DNA of 64,000 nucleotides from Bacillota bacterium (GCA_023435225.1 JAEYRX010000064.1:62001-126000); one strand, 5' to 3'. Shown: positions 53,196 through 62,942, numbered from the stretch's first letter. Notes: a model not told the origin generated them from the letters alone. Made by a program: numbers and translations.

Positions 53196-53621
53196 CTAAT
53201 CTTCCATGGCTTCAAAAGACTCCTCCATTTTCATCATCTCATAACATTTGTAACAGGAAAACTTATTGGAGACGCAGATCTCCATATCACAATTAGCAGT
53301 TTCTTTAACATAGCCGACACCCCACTCCATTATCTGCATCATCACCGGTATAAAACTCCGGCCGGTTTCAGTCAGTGAATATTCTACCTTTGGCGGTATT
53401 TCCCGGTATACTTCCCGATGAACCAGTTTATCCCGTTCAAGCTCCCGTAATTGCTGCGTCAATACTCCCCGCGATACCTTGGGCATCAATCTTTGAAGCT
53501 CGTTGAATCGTCTGGTCTTCTGACTGATAATCCATAAAATCGCCAGTTTTCATTTGCCCATCAAGATATTTTGGGTTACTGAAACCGGACAATATCTAGT
53601 ACTATTTTGTTTATCCGTCAT
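53196..53621 (-). pseudogene. HxlR-family transcriptional regulator broken by an in-frame TGA
   Basis: A full HxlR gene is visible from ATG 53621 (AGGAGCGG upstream): MTDKQNSTRYCPVSVTQNIL, MGK, then TGA at 53552-53550, then KLAILWIISQKTRRFNELQR onward to the stop at 53196. In HxlR proteins the stop position is the conserved Trp of GKWK, so TGG has become TGA (codon 24). The rest (VSRGVLTQQLRELERDKLVH, VEYSLTETGRSF) is intact winged helix, plus a Cys-rich tail with four Cys. A shorter product from a Met after the stop (97 residues) would lack the first helix. It is divergent from the PNPOx-like gene it probably once controlled. Confidence 0.85.
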
Positions 53622-53770
53622 ACAAACCCGCTCCTTTTCTCAATAGTCCGTTTTAGGTGACTATGTAATATAATTATGCGTACTTGTAGAAATTGGATTA
53701 ATTTCATATTATTTTATATAGATTTACCGGTAAAATCAATAGTAACTAATTTTTTCAGGAGGTAGTTGAA

Positions 53771-54172
53771 ATGAAAGAGATAATTAAGTTTTTAAAAGAG
53801 AACCCCCATGGCTTTCTGGCTACGGTTGATGAAGGCAAACCAAGAGTCAGGCCTTTTGGGTTTATGTTCGAGGAAGACGGAAAATTGTTTTTCTGTACCA
53901 ACAGCAATAAAGATGTATATAAGCAATTAAATACCTCACCATATATTGAATATTCAGTTACCTCGAAAGATATGGTGACTATTAGAATCAGCAGCACCGT
54001 TAAATTCTGTGACGAGTTTGATAAAAAGGAAAAAGTCCTAAACGCTTCCGCATTGGTAAAAAGACTTTATAAATCAGCCGAAAATCCTATATTAAAAGTT
54101 TTTTACCTTGAACACGGAACAGCTACATTCTCCGATTTCTCAGGCAACCCACCCCGGAAGATAGACTTTTAA
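53771..54172 (+). CDS. Pyridoxamine 5'-phosphate oxidase family protein
   Basis: 133 residues forming one split-barrel: FLKENPHGFLATVDEGKPRV then RPFGFMFEEDGKLFFCTNSN. This fold binds FMN or a related flavin; most such small members act on unknown substrates. GGAGG precedes the ATG. Divergently placed from the HxlR gene 150 bp away, a common regulator-target arrangement for redox or stress proteins. Confidence 0.85.
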   Translation: MKEIIKFLKENPHGFLATVDEGKPRVRPFGFMFEEDGKLFFCTNSNKDVYKQLNTSPYIEYSVTSKDMVTIRISSTVKFCDEFDKKEKVLNASALVKRLYKSAENPILKVFYLEHGTATFSDFSGNPPRKIDF

Positions 54173-54392
54173 GAGAGAAGTTTTTTAAACATCGCGAAGG
54201 AAATGAGTTGCAATTGACGAAGACTAATATAGATACTTTGGATTAATCAAAAGGGCATAAGGCAACAGGTATTAGGATTTAGGCGACCACAGACAATAGG
54301 CAATATAAATTTACTAATAACCAATAACAAATAACTAATGAACTAATAACGCACTTCGTGCCTTTCGCCACACGCCTATTAAAGGAGAAAAG

Positions 54393-57300
54393 ATGAGGAG
54401 ACCGGAGTTAATCACCAAATCTTTGCTGGTTCTTTTGTTAATTACCGGATGCTTTTTGGCCTCACCTGTTTTGCATGCCAAATACCGGATATTAATCGAA
54501 GCCGATGGTAAAAATCAATTTGACCTGATACGAGCGGCAAAAACAATTTCGGTATTAATACAGGAAGACTATCCCGAAGCAAAAGGAGTTAGTCTTCCTT
54601 TGGCTGCTATAACAAAAAAATTATTTAATTATGCCGGGATTAAAATCATTACCTCCAGTTCTTCCTCCCAAAAAATAGTTCTTAATATCAATATTACCGG
54701 CAAGGCTTTATGGGCTGATTACCGTTCTATCGGCAAACAGTACCTTGGCGCCGATCTCCAAGGAACTATTTCTTTTCAAAATGGGGTTTTTACCGTTTAT
54801 GAGAATGATTTTCATAACCTTCGCTATCCGCCGAAAGCGCTTTTCGTGGTTAACGATCTCAAAGCTACTGCTTCACCTACCGGAGCGCCTTTTGAGTCCG
54901 TCTGCCGGCAGTCGGACCCCGGTTGTTTTATTCCTTTGTTGGCTGAAATGATCGGAACCATATATGATGTTAAACCATTATTGGCAGCTTTAAAAGATCC
55001 CGATGATAATTTCCGGGCTTCTATTGTAACTGCTATTGGTCAACTGAAAGAACCCCGAAATATTAATGTTATTATCCCGTTACTGAAAGATTCGTCCGAA
55101 GAGGTCAAGCGAGCAGCCGCAACTGCACTTGGCGCTATTAATGACCCCCGCGCGGTTGAGCCATTGCTCAAAACCCTCCAAGATGATTCCCAACCGGTTC
55201 GGACTGCGGCAATCCAATCATTGGGTAAAATGGCTGATCGACGTGCAGTTACCCCTTTACTAATCCTCCTGCCAGTGGAGAAATCAGTTGAAATACGTCG
55301 GGATATAATTACCGCCCTGGGTGCTATCGGTGACAACCGGGCAATAAAACCGGTATTAAAAGCTTTAGAAGATGATAATCCCCAGATACGGAATGCTGCC
55401 GTCGAAGCTGCCGGCAAACTAAAAGTTCCTAACGCGGTTGAGTTATTGCTGGAGTTTATGCATAATGAGAAAAATTTTTATAATCCCAACTTGCCGGTAC
55501 TGGATCCGGGTGAAAATCCCGACCTCCGTAAAACCGCCGCCAAATCTCTGGTCCAATCGATCAATAATAAGGATTTTTCTTTATTAATCTCCGCTTTAGA
55601 CGATCAAGATCCTTTGATCCGGATGACTGTGGCTGAAGCTTTGGGAAAAACCAACAATCCCGTATCGTTGGATGCTTTAAATTCACTATTGGCCGATCCT
55701 GATCCCAAAGTACGGGAAGCTGCAGTCACTTCTTTAGGAGTTATCGGTGACCCACGTTCGATAGATCCATTAAAAACTATTTTAAAAAATCCGGCAACGT
55801 CTATTCCGATGCGGTTTACAGTAATTGAAGCCCTGGGTTCCATAAAAGACATCCAAGCGATGACCTGCTTGCTTGAAGAATTTAATAATGCCGGTCCCAG
55901 AGAAAAAACAGTTATTTATAGAATTATTCGCCAAATCGATGAACTCTCCATTGCTCATCCGTTAGTAGCCGTTTTAACCAACTCCGATGTTAAAATGCGA
56001 AGCCTGGCTGTTGAAACTCTGGAAAGGCTTCAGTGGAAACCTGCTAACGAAACTGACCGTTACTCGTTGTTGTTGGCCAAAGAGGATTGGCCGGAGTGTG
56101 TCAAAGCCGGAGAAGCGATTGTCCCTCTGTTAAATCAGTTTATAAATGATGAAGACCGGAATTTTCGGGAAAATATTTGTATAACTTTGCTGAAGATTAA
56201 AAGCCCCAAAGCTATTCCGGCATTGGTTATAGCTCTAAAGGATAAAAACTCCAAAATACGGCAAATTGCTGCTAAAGCTTTAACCGAACTGGAATGGACT
56301 CCTCAAAATGAAGCCCAGCAAATAACCTTTTATATTGCTAATAATCAATTACTGGATTGCGCCAAGTATGGTAAATCAGCTCTGGAAGAGTTAATAGCCG
56401 CTCTCGAAGATGACAATCCGTTAATTCGTTTAAATGCTGTGAGAGCTCTTAGTATCATCAATGACCCGGAGTCAGTGGAACCGATGATTGACATTCTCCA
56501 TTATGCCGATAACGATTTACAAATCCGGGAGATGGCGATTATAAGCCTGGGGAAAAGCAAGGATCAGCGGGCTTATGAACCTCTTATTGATGTACTCAAT
56601 AACGAACCCGATAAAGAATTACGACAAACCGCCGTCATTGCTCTTGGTGAGTTAGGGGATAAACGGGCGGCTGGGCCTCTATTAGAAATTTTTAATGAAA
56701 CGGATTTCCGATCTACCGCAGCTATTGCGCTGGGCCTGTTAAAAGAAAAACGGGCAGTTGAACCGTTACTAAAATATATGGAAGAAGAATCGGATATTAA
56801 CAATCAAATAGCAATAATTAAGGCTTTAGGAATGTTACAAGACAAACGAGCGGTCAAATCATTAACCTCCATCTATCAAGATCCAAGTACTGACCTGCAA
56901 CTCCGTTGCACTATCGTTAAAGCTCTCGGCCAAATTAATGATCCTAAATCATTCCCAATCATTTTTACTTCTTTATCCGACCCGGAATGGGAGCTCAAAA
57001 CCGCCGCAGCCGAAACCATCGAAAATATAATCAAAATCAACGATACCGGTATATTGGTCAATTTACTATCGAGTCCGAATTCCTTTGCCCGGAAAATAGC
57101 CGCTAAAACACTGGCCAGAGTAAAATGGGTTTCCCGGAACAAACAAGAACAAGCAGCCTATTTTATTGCGGCTCAACAATGGAGTAAGTGCGTTAGTTTA
57201 GGAGAACCGGCCGTCCAACCTTTGCTCCTTATTTTAAAGGATGAAGATTGGCGGATTCAACTCCAGGTTGTTGAGGCATTAGGCCGGATCAAAAATCCCC

Positions 57301-58634
57301 AAGCCTTGTCCCCTCTCTCGGAAATCTTCAATGATCCAACCAACCACCTCGATGTACGCCTGGCTGTTGTTGAAGCGTTTGGCCGAATTCCCGGGGATCA
57401 GGCGCTGGCCTCATTAATGCTGACTTTATATGATACCGACTTATTAATCCGGAAAAAAGCCGCCTTTACTCTGGGAGAAACCAAAGATAGCCGGACGATT
57501 GATCCATTAATCATGGCCTATAAAGACCCCCAAAATGATTTGGAACTCCGCCTGATAATACTGCAAGCATTGGGGAAAATCATCAATCCGAAAGCGGTTG
57601 AATTATTAGTAAAATCGTTAAATAACTCCAATACAACTATCCGAAAAACAGCCCTGACCATATTGCTTAATATCAAAAATCCCAATAGCACCCGGTTTAT
57701 CATTAAAAGCCTTCGGGATACCGATCCGGAACCCCGGGCAATATTGGCGGAAGAACTGATTAAATTAGGTGAAACAAAGTTAGCCGATGGTCAAATCGAT
57801 ATTTTAATTTCTATCCTAAATAGCACCAATGTAAAACCGGATATTAAACTGAAAATCATCCGGACTCTTACCCGGATTAATGATTACGATATAATTACTC
57901 CATTAATTGATGCTTTGAATGACCCTGATATAACCGTAAAAAAAGCAGCGGCCGAAGCGCTTCAAAAGTTAAATACCCCTCAAATATTGGAGCCATTGGC
58001 CGGAATCTTTAATGACGCTGACAACGCGACCAAAAAAGCAATTCTACCGGTAATAACCGGTATTAAAGAAAGCCGGGCGGTTGAGATCCTGATAACCGCT
58101 TTAAGAGATGACAGTCCGGAGATCCGGGAATTGTCGGCCGGAATTATTAGCGGTCTCACTGAAAATTATGCAGTAATACCTTTAATAAATATCCTAAATG
58201 ACCAGAATATCGAGAACCGTATACTTGCTATTGATACTCTCGGAAAAATAAAAGACTTCGGAGCCGTAAACCCTTTGATTAGTCTTTTAAAGCAGAAAAA
58301 AGATGACCGGGAAATCCGGCTTCATAGTATAACTGCGCTGGGAATAATCGGTGACCGGCAGGCTGCCAAACCACTGGTTGCCGTTTTAAAAGAGAAGGAT
58401 TACGCATTGCAAATCGCTGCCTGTGAAGCGCTTGGCCTGATAAAAGAGGTCCAGGCTATTGAACCGCTTATTAGTCTATTAAAAAACAAATACGCCAAAG
58501 AATGGTTTGTTGATAACCAAGCTGCCTGGGCTTTAACCGAAATTACCGGGGAAGATTTCGGCTTGGACTACCAACAATGGAAAGATTGGTGGCGTAAAAA
58601 TAAAAAAGAGTTTAAAACCAAAAATTTTAAATAA
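54393..58634 (+). CDS. Exported HEAT-repeat protein, 1413 residues, possible lipoprotein
   Basis: A signal segment (SLLVLLLITGC) carries a lipobox-like ITGC (Cys20); signal-peptidase I cleavage after LHA is the alternative. A unique domain (about 28-185) precedes a solenoid of some 35 HEAT/PBS-lyase-type repeats with wording such as DPRAVEPLLKTLQDDSQPVR and AAIQSLGKMADRRAV. At about residues 546, 632 and 909 a special unit interrupts the repeats (LQWKPANETDRYSLLLAKED, LEWTPQNEAQQITFYIANNQ, VKWVSRNKQEQAAYFIAAQQ, each followed by a C-x4-G). It ends WKDWWRKNKKEF. It is presumably a protein-binding scaffold in the periplasm or at the surface. The ankyrin gene follows 73 bp downstream, with no terminator between. 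Confidence 0.88.
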   Translation: MRRPELITKSLLVLLLITGCFLASPVLHAKYRILIEADGKNQFDLIRAAKTISVLIQEDYPEAKGVSLPLAAITKKLFNYAGIKIITSSSSSQKIVLNINITGKALWADYRSIGKQYLGADLQGTISFQNGVFTVYENDFHNLRYPPKALFVVNDLKATASPTGAPFESVCRQSDPGCFIPLLAEMIGTIYDVKPLLAALKDPDDNFRASIVTAIGQLKEPRNINVIIPLLKDSSEEVKRAAATALGAINDPRAVEPLLKTLQDDSQPVRTAAIQSLGKMADRRAVTPLLILLPVEKSVEIRRDIITALGAIGDNRAIKPVLKALEDDNPQIRNAAVEAAGKLKVPNAVELLLEFMHNEKNFYNPNLPVLDPGENPDLRKTAAKSLVQSINNKDFSLLISALDDQDPLIRMTVAEALGKTNNPVSLDALNSLLADPDPKVREAAVTSLGVIGDPRSIDPLKTILKNPATSIPMRFTVIEALGSIKDIQAMTCLLEEFNNAGPREKTVIYRIIRQIDELSIAHPLVAVLTNSDVKMRSLAVETLERLQWKPANETDRYSLLLAKEDWPECVKAGEAIVPLLNQFINDEDRNFRENICITLLKIKSPKAIPALVIALKDKNSKIRQIAAKALTELEWTPQNEAQQITFYIANNQLLDCAKYGKSALEELIAALEDDNPLIRLNAVRALSIINDPESVEPMIDILHYADNDLQIREMAIISLGKSKDQRAYEPLIDVLNNEPDKELRQTAVIALGELGDKRAAGPLLEIFNETDFRSTAAIALGLLKEKRAVEPLLKYMEEESDINNQIAIIKALGMLQDKRAVKSLTSIYQDPSTDLQLRCTIVKALGQINDPKSFPIIFTSLSDPEWELKTAAAETIENIIKINDTGILVNLLSSPNSFARKIAAKTLARVKWVSRNKQEQAAYFIAAQQWSKCVSLGEPAVQPLLLILKDEDWRIQLQVVEALGRIKNPQALSPLSEIFNDPTNHLDVRLAVVEAFGRIPGDQALASLMLTLYDTDLLIRKKAAFTLGETKDSRTIDPLIMAYKDPQNDLELRLIILQALGKIINPKAVELLVKSLNNSNTTIRKTALTILLNIKNPNSTRFIIKSLRDTDPEPRAILAEELIKLGETKLADGQIDILISILNSTNVKPDIKLKIIRTLTRINDYDIITPLIDALNDPDITVKKAAAEALQKLNTPQILEPLAGIFNDADNATKKAILPVITGIKESRAVEILITALRDDSPEIRELSAGIISGLTENYAVIPLINILNDQNIENRILAIDTLGKIKDFGAVNPLISLLKQKKDDREIRLHSITALGIIGDRQAAKPLVAVLKEKDYALQIAACEALGLIKEVQAIEPLISLLKNKYAKEWFVDNQAAWALTEITGEDFGLDYQQWKDWWRKNKKEFKTKNFK

Positions 58635-58707
58635 ACTCCTTGGGAAAAAAGCCGATAACAAATATAGGAAAAAAGAAAATAATAATTTCAAGGAGTGGTT
58701 CTAGAAT

Positions 58708-60420
58708 ATGAAAACAAAGTTCTGGTCTTTATTGGCTGTTTTTATCTGTATAATGCTTGTATTCTCTTTAGCGGTTATGGCTGAAGATGTTCCTCCGGTT
58801 ACTGAAGAAACAAACAATACAACTGTAACTGATGGGACAACTGCTCCGGCAGCGACTGATGAGACGACCGCCCCAGCGGTTGATGAGACAACTGCTCCTC
58901 AGACAACTGGCGAGACAACTGTTGAAATCCCCGCCCCTTTATCTCAAGATGAGATTAACGCTCTGTTACTGGAAAAATGCGCTAACGGAGAATTCAATCA
59001 AGTTGAACTCTTACTGGCCCAAGGCGCCGATGAAAACACAGCCGACGCCGACGGCAAAACCGCACTGATGTATGCCGCCGAAAAAGGCTCTTCCGAAATA
59101 GTCAAACTTTTATTGGATAAAAAACCGCACATAAATATCAAGATGAAATCCGGCTGGACTGCCCTGCTCTTCGGAGCCTTAAGCGGTAACGCCGAAGTTA
59201 TTAATCTGTTATTGGATAATGGCGCTAATATTAACGTTAAAGGCCGCCGGGGCTTCGAATTTGTTACTCCGTTAATCGCCGCCGCCGAAGGCGGTTCTCC
59301 GGAAATAATGCAACTCTTTTTAGATAAAGGCGCTTCCGATATTGAAGCCGGTTTAATCCCGGCGGTCGCCAAAAACCGGCCGGAAGTAGTCAAAATGATT
59401 CTGGAAAAAGGCGCTATGGTTAACGTCACCGATCCGGTGGGCCAAACTTTGCTTATGACCGCTGCCCAGAATGGCGCTACTGAAGTAGCTACATTGTTAA
59501 TCGAAAAAGGCAGTGACGTCAATGCCAAGAAAGATAACGGTCAAACAGCGTTGATCCTGGCCGCCCAAAATGGCCAACCGGAAACGGTCAAACTGCTCCT
59601 GGAGAAAGGCGCTGATGTCAACGTTAAAAGCAATAAAGGCGAGACCGCCTTCCTGATGGCCGTTAAAGCAAATCAACCGGAAGTCGCCGGTTTATTGGTG
59701 GAAAAAGGCGCCGATATTAACGTTAGGGAACCTTTTGGACAACCGGCCCTGTTAATCGCCGCTGATAAAGGTTATACCGGTATTGCTAAAGTCTTGTTAG
59801 CCAAAAAGGCTGACCCCAAAGATTATCCCGCTGCTATGAACCTGGCTGCCGCCAACGGTTACCCGGAGATCGTCGAAGCTTTATTAGGCGCCGGAGTTGC
59901 TACTGCCGACTGTGCCAATGCCCTGGGTCTGGCTGCCCGTTACGGACGGAATGAGGTTATCAGCATGCTCCTGTCAAAAGGGGTGGATGTTAATACCAAG
60001 TCCAATGATAAGAATTTCAAGGAAAAATCGATGGGCTTTTGGTCGCCGCTGATGATCGCCGCTTATTACGGCCGGACTGATACGGTGAAAATGCTGCTGG
60101 ATCAGAAGAAGGTTAAAGTAAATGACAAAGATGATTTCTTTGGGTACACTGCTCTGACCAATGCTGCCGAAAAAGGCCATGCGGAAATCGTGCAGTTGCT
60201 GTTGGACAAGAAAGCTTCCGTCAGCGCCAAGGATGATAAAGGATTGACCGCCCTGATGTATGCTTCCAAAGGCGGGTATGTCGACGTGGTTAAGTTACTG
60301 CTGGCTAAGAAAGCCAATGTCAATGACAAGACCCCGCAAGGCGAGACCGCGTTGAGTATCGCTACCAAGAATAATCAGGCTGCGGTGGTTGAACTATTAC
60401 AAGCTGCCGGCGCGAAATAG
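58708..60420 (+). CDS. Exported ankyrin-repeat protein
   Basis: 570 residues. Signal peptide (LLAVFICIMLVFSLAVMAED), then a Thr/Ala/Pro-rich linker (about 28-75) with near-repeats of ATDETTAPAVDETTAP, then about 14 ankyrin repeats to the end (DADGKTALMYAAEKGSSEIV, KLLLDKKPHIN and similar). The repeats are well conserved, with only one short, less regular unit near 210-220. The gene looks visibly richer in G and C than its neighbours. It follows the HEAT gene and shares a terminator, so the pair is probably one operon of exported scaffold proteins. AAGGAGTGG precedes the ATG. Confidence 0.9.
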   Translation: MKTKFWSLLAVFICIMLVFSLAVMAEDVPPVTEETNNTTVTDGTTAPAATDETTAPAVDETTAPQTTGETTVEIPAPLSQDEINALLLEKCANGEFNQVELLLAQGADENTADADGKTALMYAAEKGSSEIVKLLLDKKPHINIKMKSGWTALLFGALSGNAEVINLLLDNGANINVKGRRGFEFVTPLIAAAEGGSPEIMQLFLDKGASDIEAGLIPAVAKNRPEVVKMILEKGAMVNVTDPVGQTLLMTAAQNGATEVATLLIEKGSDVNAKKDNGQTALILAAQNGQPETVKLLLEKGADVNVKSNKGETAFLMAVKANQPEVAGLLVEKGADINVREPFGQPALLIAADKGYTGIAKVLLAKKADPKDYPAAMNLAAANGYPEIVEALLGAGVATADCANALGLAARYGRNEVISMLLSKGVDVNTKSNDKNFKEKSMGFWSPLMIAAYYGRTDTVKMLLDQKKVKVNDKDDFFGYTALTNAAEKGHAEIVQLLLDKKASVSAKDDKGLTALMYASKGGYVDVVKLLLAKKANVNDKTPQGETALSIATKNNQAAVVELLQAAGAK

Positions 60421-60442
60421 ATGGTATATTTGATCGCATAAT

Positions 60443-60481
60443 AAAAAATCCGGGTGGAGATTGATTTCCTCCGGATTTTTT
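60443..60481 (+). terminator. Terminator after the ankyrin gene
   Basis: AAAAAATCCGG pairs with CCGGATTTTTT across a 17-nt loop that can pair further (GGAGA with TTTCC), then T-rich sequence. It begins 22 nt after the stop. Confidence 0.85.
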
Positions 60482-61327
60482 GTTTTTGGGGGTTTTAATT
60501 TATGCTGGATGAAGATGATATATTTGCCGGATTGGATGATGCGCCGCCTCACCCTGCCAGATACATGATCGGTTATTGCTATAAAAGTGCCCGTCCCTCT
60601 CCTTTAACCTGGTGTGTTTTTTTCATGTTGAGGAGAGGGACAGGATGGAATATGGCGCTATTTGGTTTATATGAATGATATGTATGAAAGTATTTTGAGA
60701 CATCTTGCTGTTAAAACTAACTTATATCAAGTCGTTTACTAACGCAAGCCGACTCATAGGTAATCACTAATCTTTATAGTCTTTATTTAAAAACTGCAGC
60801 GTCAAGTTAATTAATCTATTAGCCAAAATCATATTTAGGTTGTAATACTCGATTTTTCTGGAAACCTCTCTGTCGCCTTCTTTTTGAACTATCCGGAATT
60901 TCCGGATAGTTGCCCCCTTTTCTAATTAGCCATTGGCAAAAATATTTTTTTATAGACCCGAAGAAAGTATATCAAAAAAGCATTTTATTAGACGGGATTT
61001 ACACGGATTTATCGGATTATAAATAAAAGCATATTTATTTAAATTCATTTAATCTATGTTAATTCGTGTCTAAATTGGTTATTAGGGATGGCTTTGACGC
61101 CTATTTGTTTGTAAAAAGCTAGGGCGCAGACCTCTCTCATGCCCTTTCGGCGGTATTCCCTCCATGGACCGTACCTTGAACCCTATTGATTCTGGTCCCC
61201 CTTGGTAGTAGAGTAACCTATGGTTCTATAGTTGGCCATAGCATTTTTGGTAAAAGTTTGAAAATGAATGGTTTTACCTAAAGAAATAATGATATAATAA
61301 AATAAAGATTTTCGAGGAGGTTAAGGT
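60482..61327. other. 846-bp gene-poor region with repeat debris
   Basis: I find no convincing gene. A perfect 11-bp inverted repeat GTCCCTCTCCT/AGGAGAGGGAC lies at about 60594-60643. A dispersed repeat unit (60975-61035) recurs at 62541-62604. The text 61100-61250 has scattered coding-like words without an open frame. Confidence 0.5.
60975..61035. repeat. Direct repeat unit, copy 1
   Basis: About 60 bp starting AAAAAGCATTTTATTAGACG and containing GGATTTACACGGATTTATCG, nearly identical to 62541-62604 (one or two differences). Both copies are followed by a run ending in a GTGTCTA-type half. Confidence 0.8.
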
Positions 61328-61558
61328 ATGCAATTTTCAAGGATTTCCGTCGAACCGGACAAAATGGGAGGAGTCCCATGTATCAGAGGTCTTCGCATCC
61401 CTGTTGCCACATTGGTTGGAATGGTAGCCAATGGAATGACTTTCGAATCAATTCTCACAGAATATCCTGATTTGGAAAAAGAGGACCTTTTTGAAGCATT
61501 AGCTTTTGCAGCTGAAGCTGTTCTGGAGCGTCAATTACCGGTGGTGGAAAATCATTGA
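61328..61558 (+). CDS. DUF433 protein, putative antitoxin
   Basis: 76 residues with the DUF433 signature RISVEPDKMGGVPCIRGLRI followed by PVATLV, GMTFESILTEYPDLEKEDLF and a C-terminal helix. DUF433 proteins bind DNA through a winged-helix-like fold and regularly pair with PIN-like DUF5615 proteins. CGAGGAGG precedes the ATG. The stop overlaps the next gene by 4 bp. Confidence 0.92.
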   Translation: MQFSRISVEPDKMGGVPCIRGLRIPVATLVGMVANGMTFESILTEYPDLEKEDLFEALAFAAEAVLERQLPVVENH

Positions 61559-61926
61559 AATTTTTAATTGATAACGCTCTTTCTCCAAGTATGGCAGATG
61601 GTCTTAAAAAGGCTGGTTACGATGCAATACATGTTAGAGATATCGAAATGTCAAAAGCAAGTGATACTGATATTCTGAATTTTGCACTTAAAGAAGACCG
61701 GATTATCGTTTCCGCCGATACCGATTTTGGGACATTACTTACTTTGCATGAATTATCCAAACCCTCTTTTATTTTATTTAGAAGGTCCGATAAACGCCCA
61801 ACGGCTCTTTTATTGCAATTGACGGCAAATTTGGAGCAAATTAGTGAAGCATTATCCGAAGGTGCGGTAATCGTAATTGAAGATAAAAGAATTAGAATCC
61901 GCCAATTACCCATTAAAGTTCCCTAA
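61555..61926 (+). CDS. DUF5615 PIN-like protein, putative toxin
   Basis: 123 residues, start TTG in a TTGA overlap with the DUF433 stop. FLIDNALSPSMADGLKKAGY has the PIN-like Asp, followed by HVRDIEMSKASDTDILNFAL, DRIIVSADTDFGTLLTL and SFILFRRSDKRPTALLLQL, all family hallmarks with conserved acidic residues. It is probably a nuclease held in check by the DUF433 partner. Activity is inferred from the family; many such pairs are untested. Confidence 0.9.
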   Translation: MKFLIDNALSPSMADGLKKAGYDAIHVRDIEMSKASDTDILNFALKEDRIIVSADTDFGTLLTLHELSKPSFILFRRSDKRPTALLLQLTANLEQISEALSEGAVIVIEDKRIRIRQLPIKVP

Positions 61927-62275
61927 CCACCCCACCCATCAGTCTTGAATTTATCGGATTTACAAGGATTAAAGATATTAAAAAAATTACTCCTTTAAGC
62001 GAAGCTTAATTATTTAAATCCTGTTAATCTCGGTAAATCCTATTTAAATAGGTTTTTGTTTTAGCGGGCTTAGGTGATTTGGGATTTGAGAGCGGTGAGT
62101 TTGTGGTCGTAATCGGGTCCTTTCTCATTCTTGCTTTCTACCTTCAATATGTCCGAAGAAAGTATATCAAAAAACTTTTTCAAGCATCGTTCCCTCTCCC
62201 AACCCCGAAAATTAGCAAATATCCAAGGGAGAGGGGAAAGCCCCCAAAATGCGACTCCCGGGGTGAGGCGACGCC
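61927..62275. other. 349-bp stretch of repeat debris
   Basis: Contains dispersed text (GATTTATCGGATTTACAAGG, AATCCTGTTAATCTCGG), AAGAAAGTATATCAAAAAA repeated from 60960, and an inverted CCCTCTCCC/GGGAGAGGGG pair (about 62191-62238). No gene. Confidence 0.5.
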
Positions 62276-62506
62276 CTATACCACCTCCCGGCAAAGCTTT
62301 ATCAGTATCATCAAGTCGTCAAAAGCCAGCCTTTCCTCCCCGACCAGTTCCGCTATTTGGTCGGAGGCTTTATCCAGGCGCTCGTCGGAATAATCGGTTT
62401 CGCTCATATCTAAAAAAGCGATGATCTGTTCTTGGGTTAAATTATTGGTTTGGAAGATGTCTTGCATTTTTTGGAGTAAGTTTTCTTTTTTTTCTTCGGT
62501 TAGCAT
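62276..62506 (-). CDS. Small acidic helical protein, unknown
   Basis: 76 residues, mostly helical and Glu/Asp-rich (MLTEEKKENLLQKMQDIFQT, QIAELVGEERLAFDDLMILI). GAGGTATC precedes the ATG, and codon use looks coding, unlike the debris on either side. I do not recognise the family. It lies alone between repeats. Confidence 0.55.
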   Translation of the reverse strand: MLTEEKKENLLQKMQDIFQTNNLTQEQIIAFLDMSETDYSDERLDKASDQIAELVGEERLAFDDLMILIKLCREVV

Positions 62507-62540
62507 GTTGATACCTCGTTTCTGTAGTTAATAATGAAGG

Positions 62541-62604
62541 TCAAAAAGCATTTTATTAGACGGGATTTACACGGATTTATCGGATTATCAATAAAAGCAT
62601 GTTT
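62541..62604. repeat. Direct repeat unit, copy 2
   Basis: Near-identical to 60975-61035; followed by AAGCGAAGCTTATTTGTTTA, which resembles 61999-62015. Confidence 0.8.
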
Positions 62605-62857
62605 TTTTCTAAGCGAAGCTTATTTGTTTAAATCCGTTTAATCTGTATTTCAGTGTCTAGTTTGGTTTTGGTTCGTCACATTTCTTCTTTTGATACGGTT
62701 TTATTTTACACTTTACCCTTTTCCCTTTACATTTGCTTTTATTGCCCATGACAAATAACCTTCCCGCATTGAGTGGTAAGGGGTTTTATGGTAAAATGAA
62801 GTGATTAGGGAAAAACAGTCCTTTTGTTTTACCTTTTTAAGAATAAGAATGAATTTT

Positions 62858-62930
62858 TTGACATTTTTATTATAGCAATATGGCTATAAAATGTCAACAA
62901 TAAATTCATTTTTATAGTTATATGGCTATA
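62858..62930 (+). promoter_or_regulatory. Promoter region and paired operators of the XRE regulator
   Basis: TTGACA at 62858-62863 is a perfect -35; an AT-rich -10 (near 62881-62890) lies within the first operator. Two similar palindromic sites, TATAGCAATATGGCTATA (62871-62888) and TATAGTTATATGGCTATA (62913-62930), have TATAG/CTATA arms. One covers the core promoter and the other the start of the message, as expected for autorepression. Confidence 0.65.
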
Positions 62931-62942
62931 AATGAGGTTGCT

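Larger units (their letters stand above)
62507..62942. other. 436-bp intergenic region with repeat copy and regulator control sites
   Basis: Left part: direct repeat copy 2 (62541-62604) with GTGTCTA-type text to about 62665. Right part: the promoter and operators of the XRE gene. Confidence 0.5.

Noticed and set aside
55040..57703. Several minus-strand open frames of 60-125 codons within the HEAT gene
   Set aside because: They are regularly spaced mirror frames of the HEAT repeats, without ribosome sites.
60502..60678. 58-codon open frame starting MLDEDDIFAG
   Set aside because: It has a G-rich string upstream, but it runs through an 11-bp inverted repeat of the CCCTCTCC type and its composition is not protein-like.
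62070..62424. Overlapping frames of 74-104 codons on both strands
   Set aside because: They run through dispersed repeat debris and overlap the better-supported minus-strand gene at 62276-62506.
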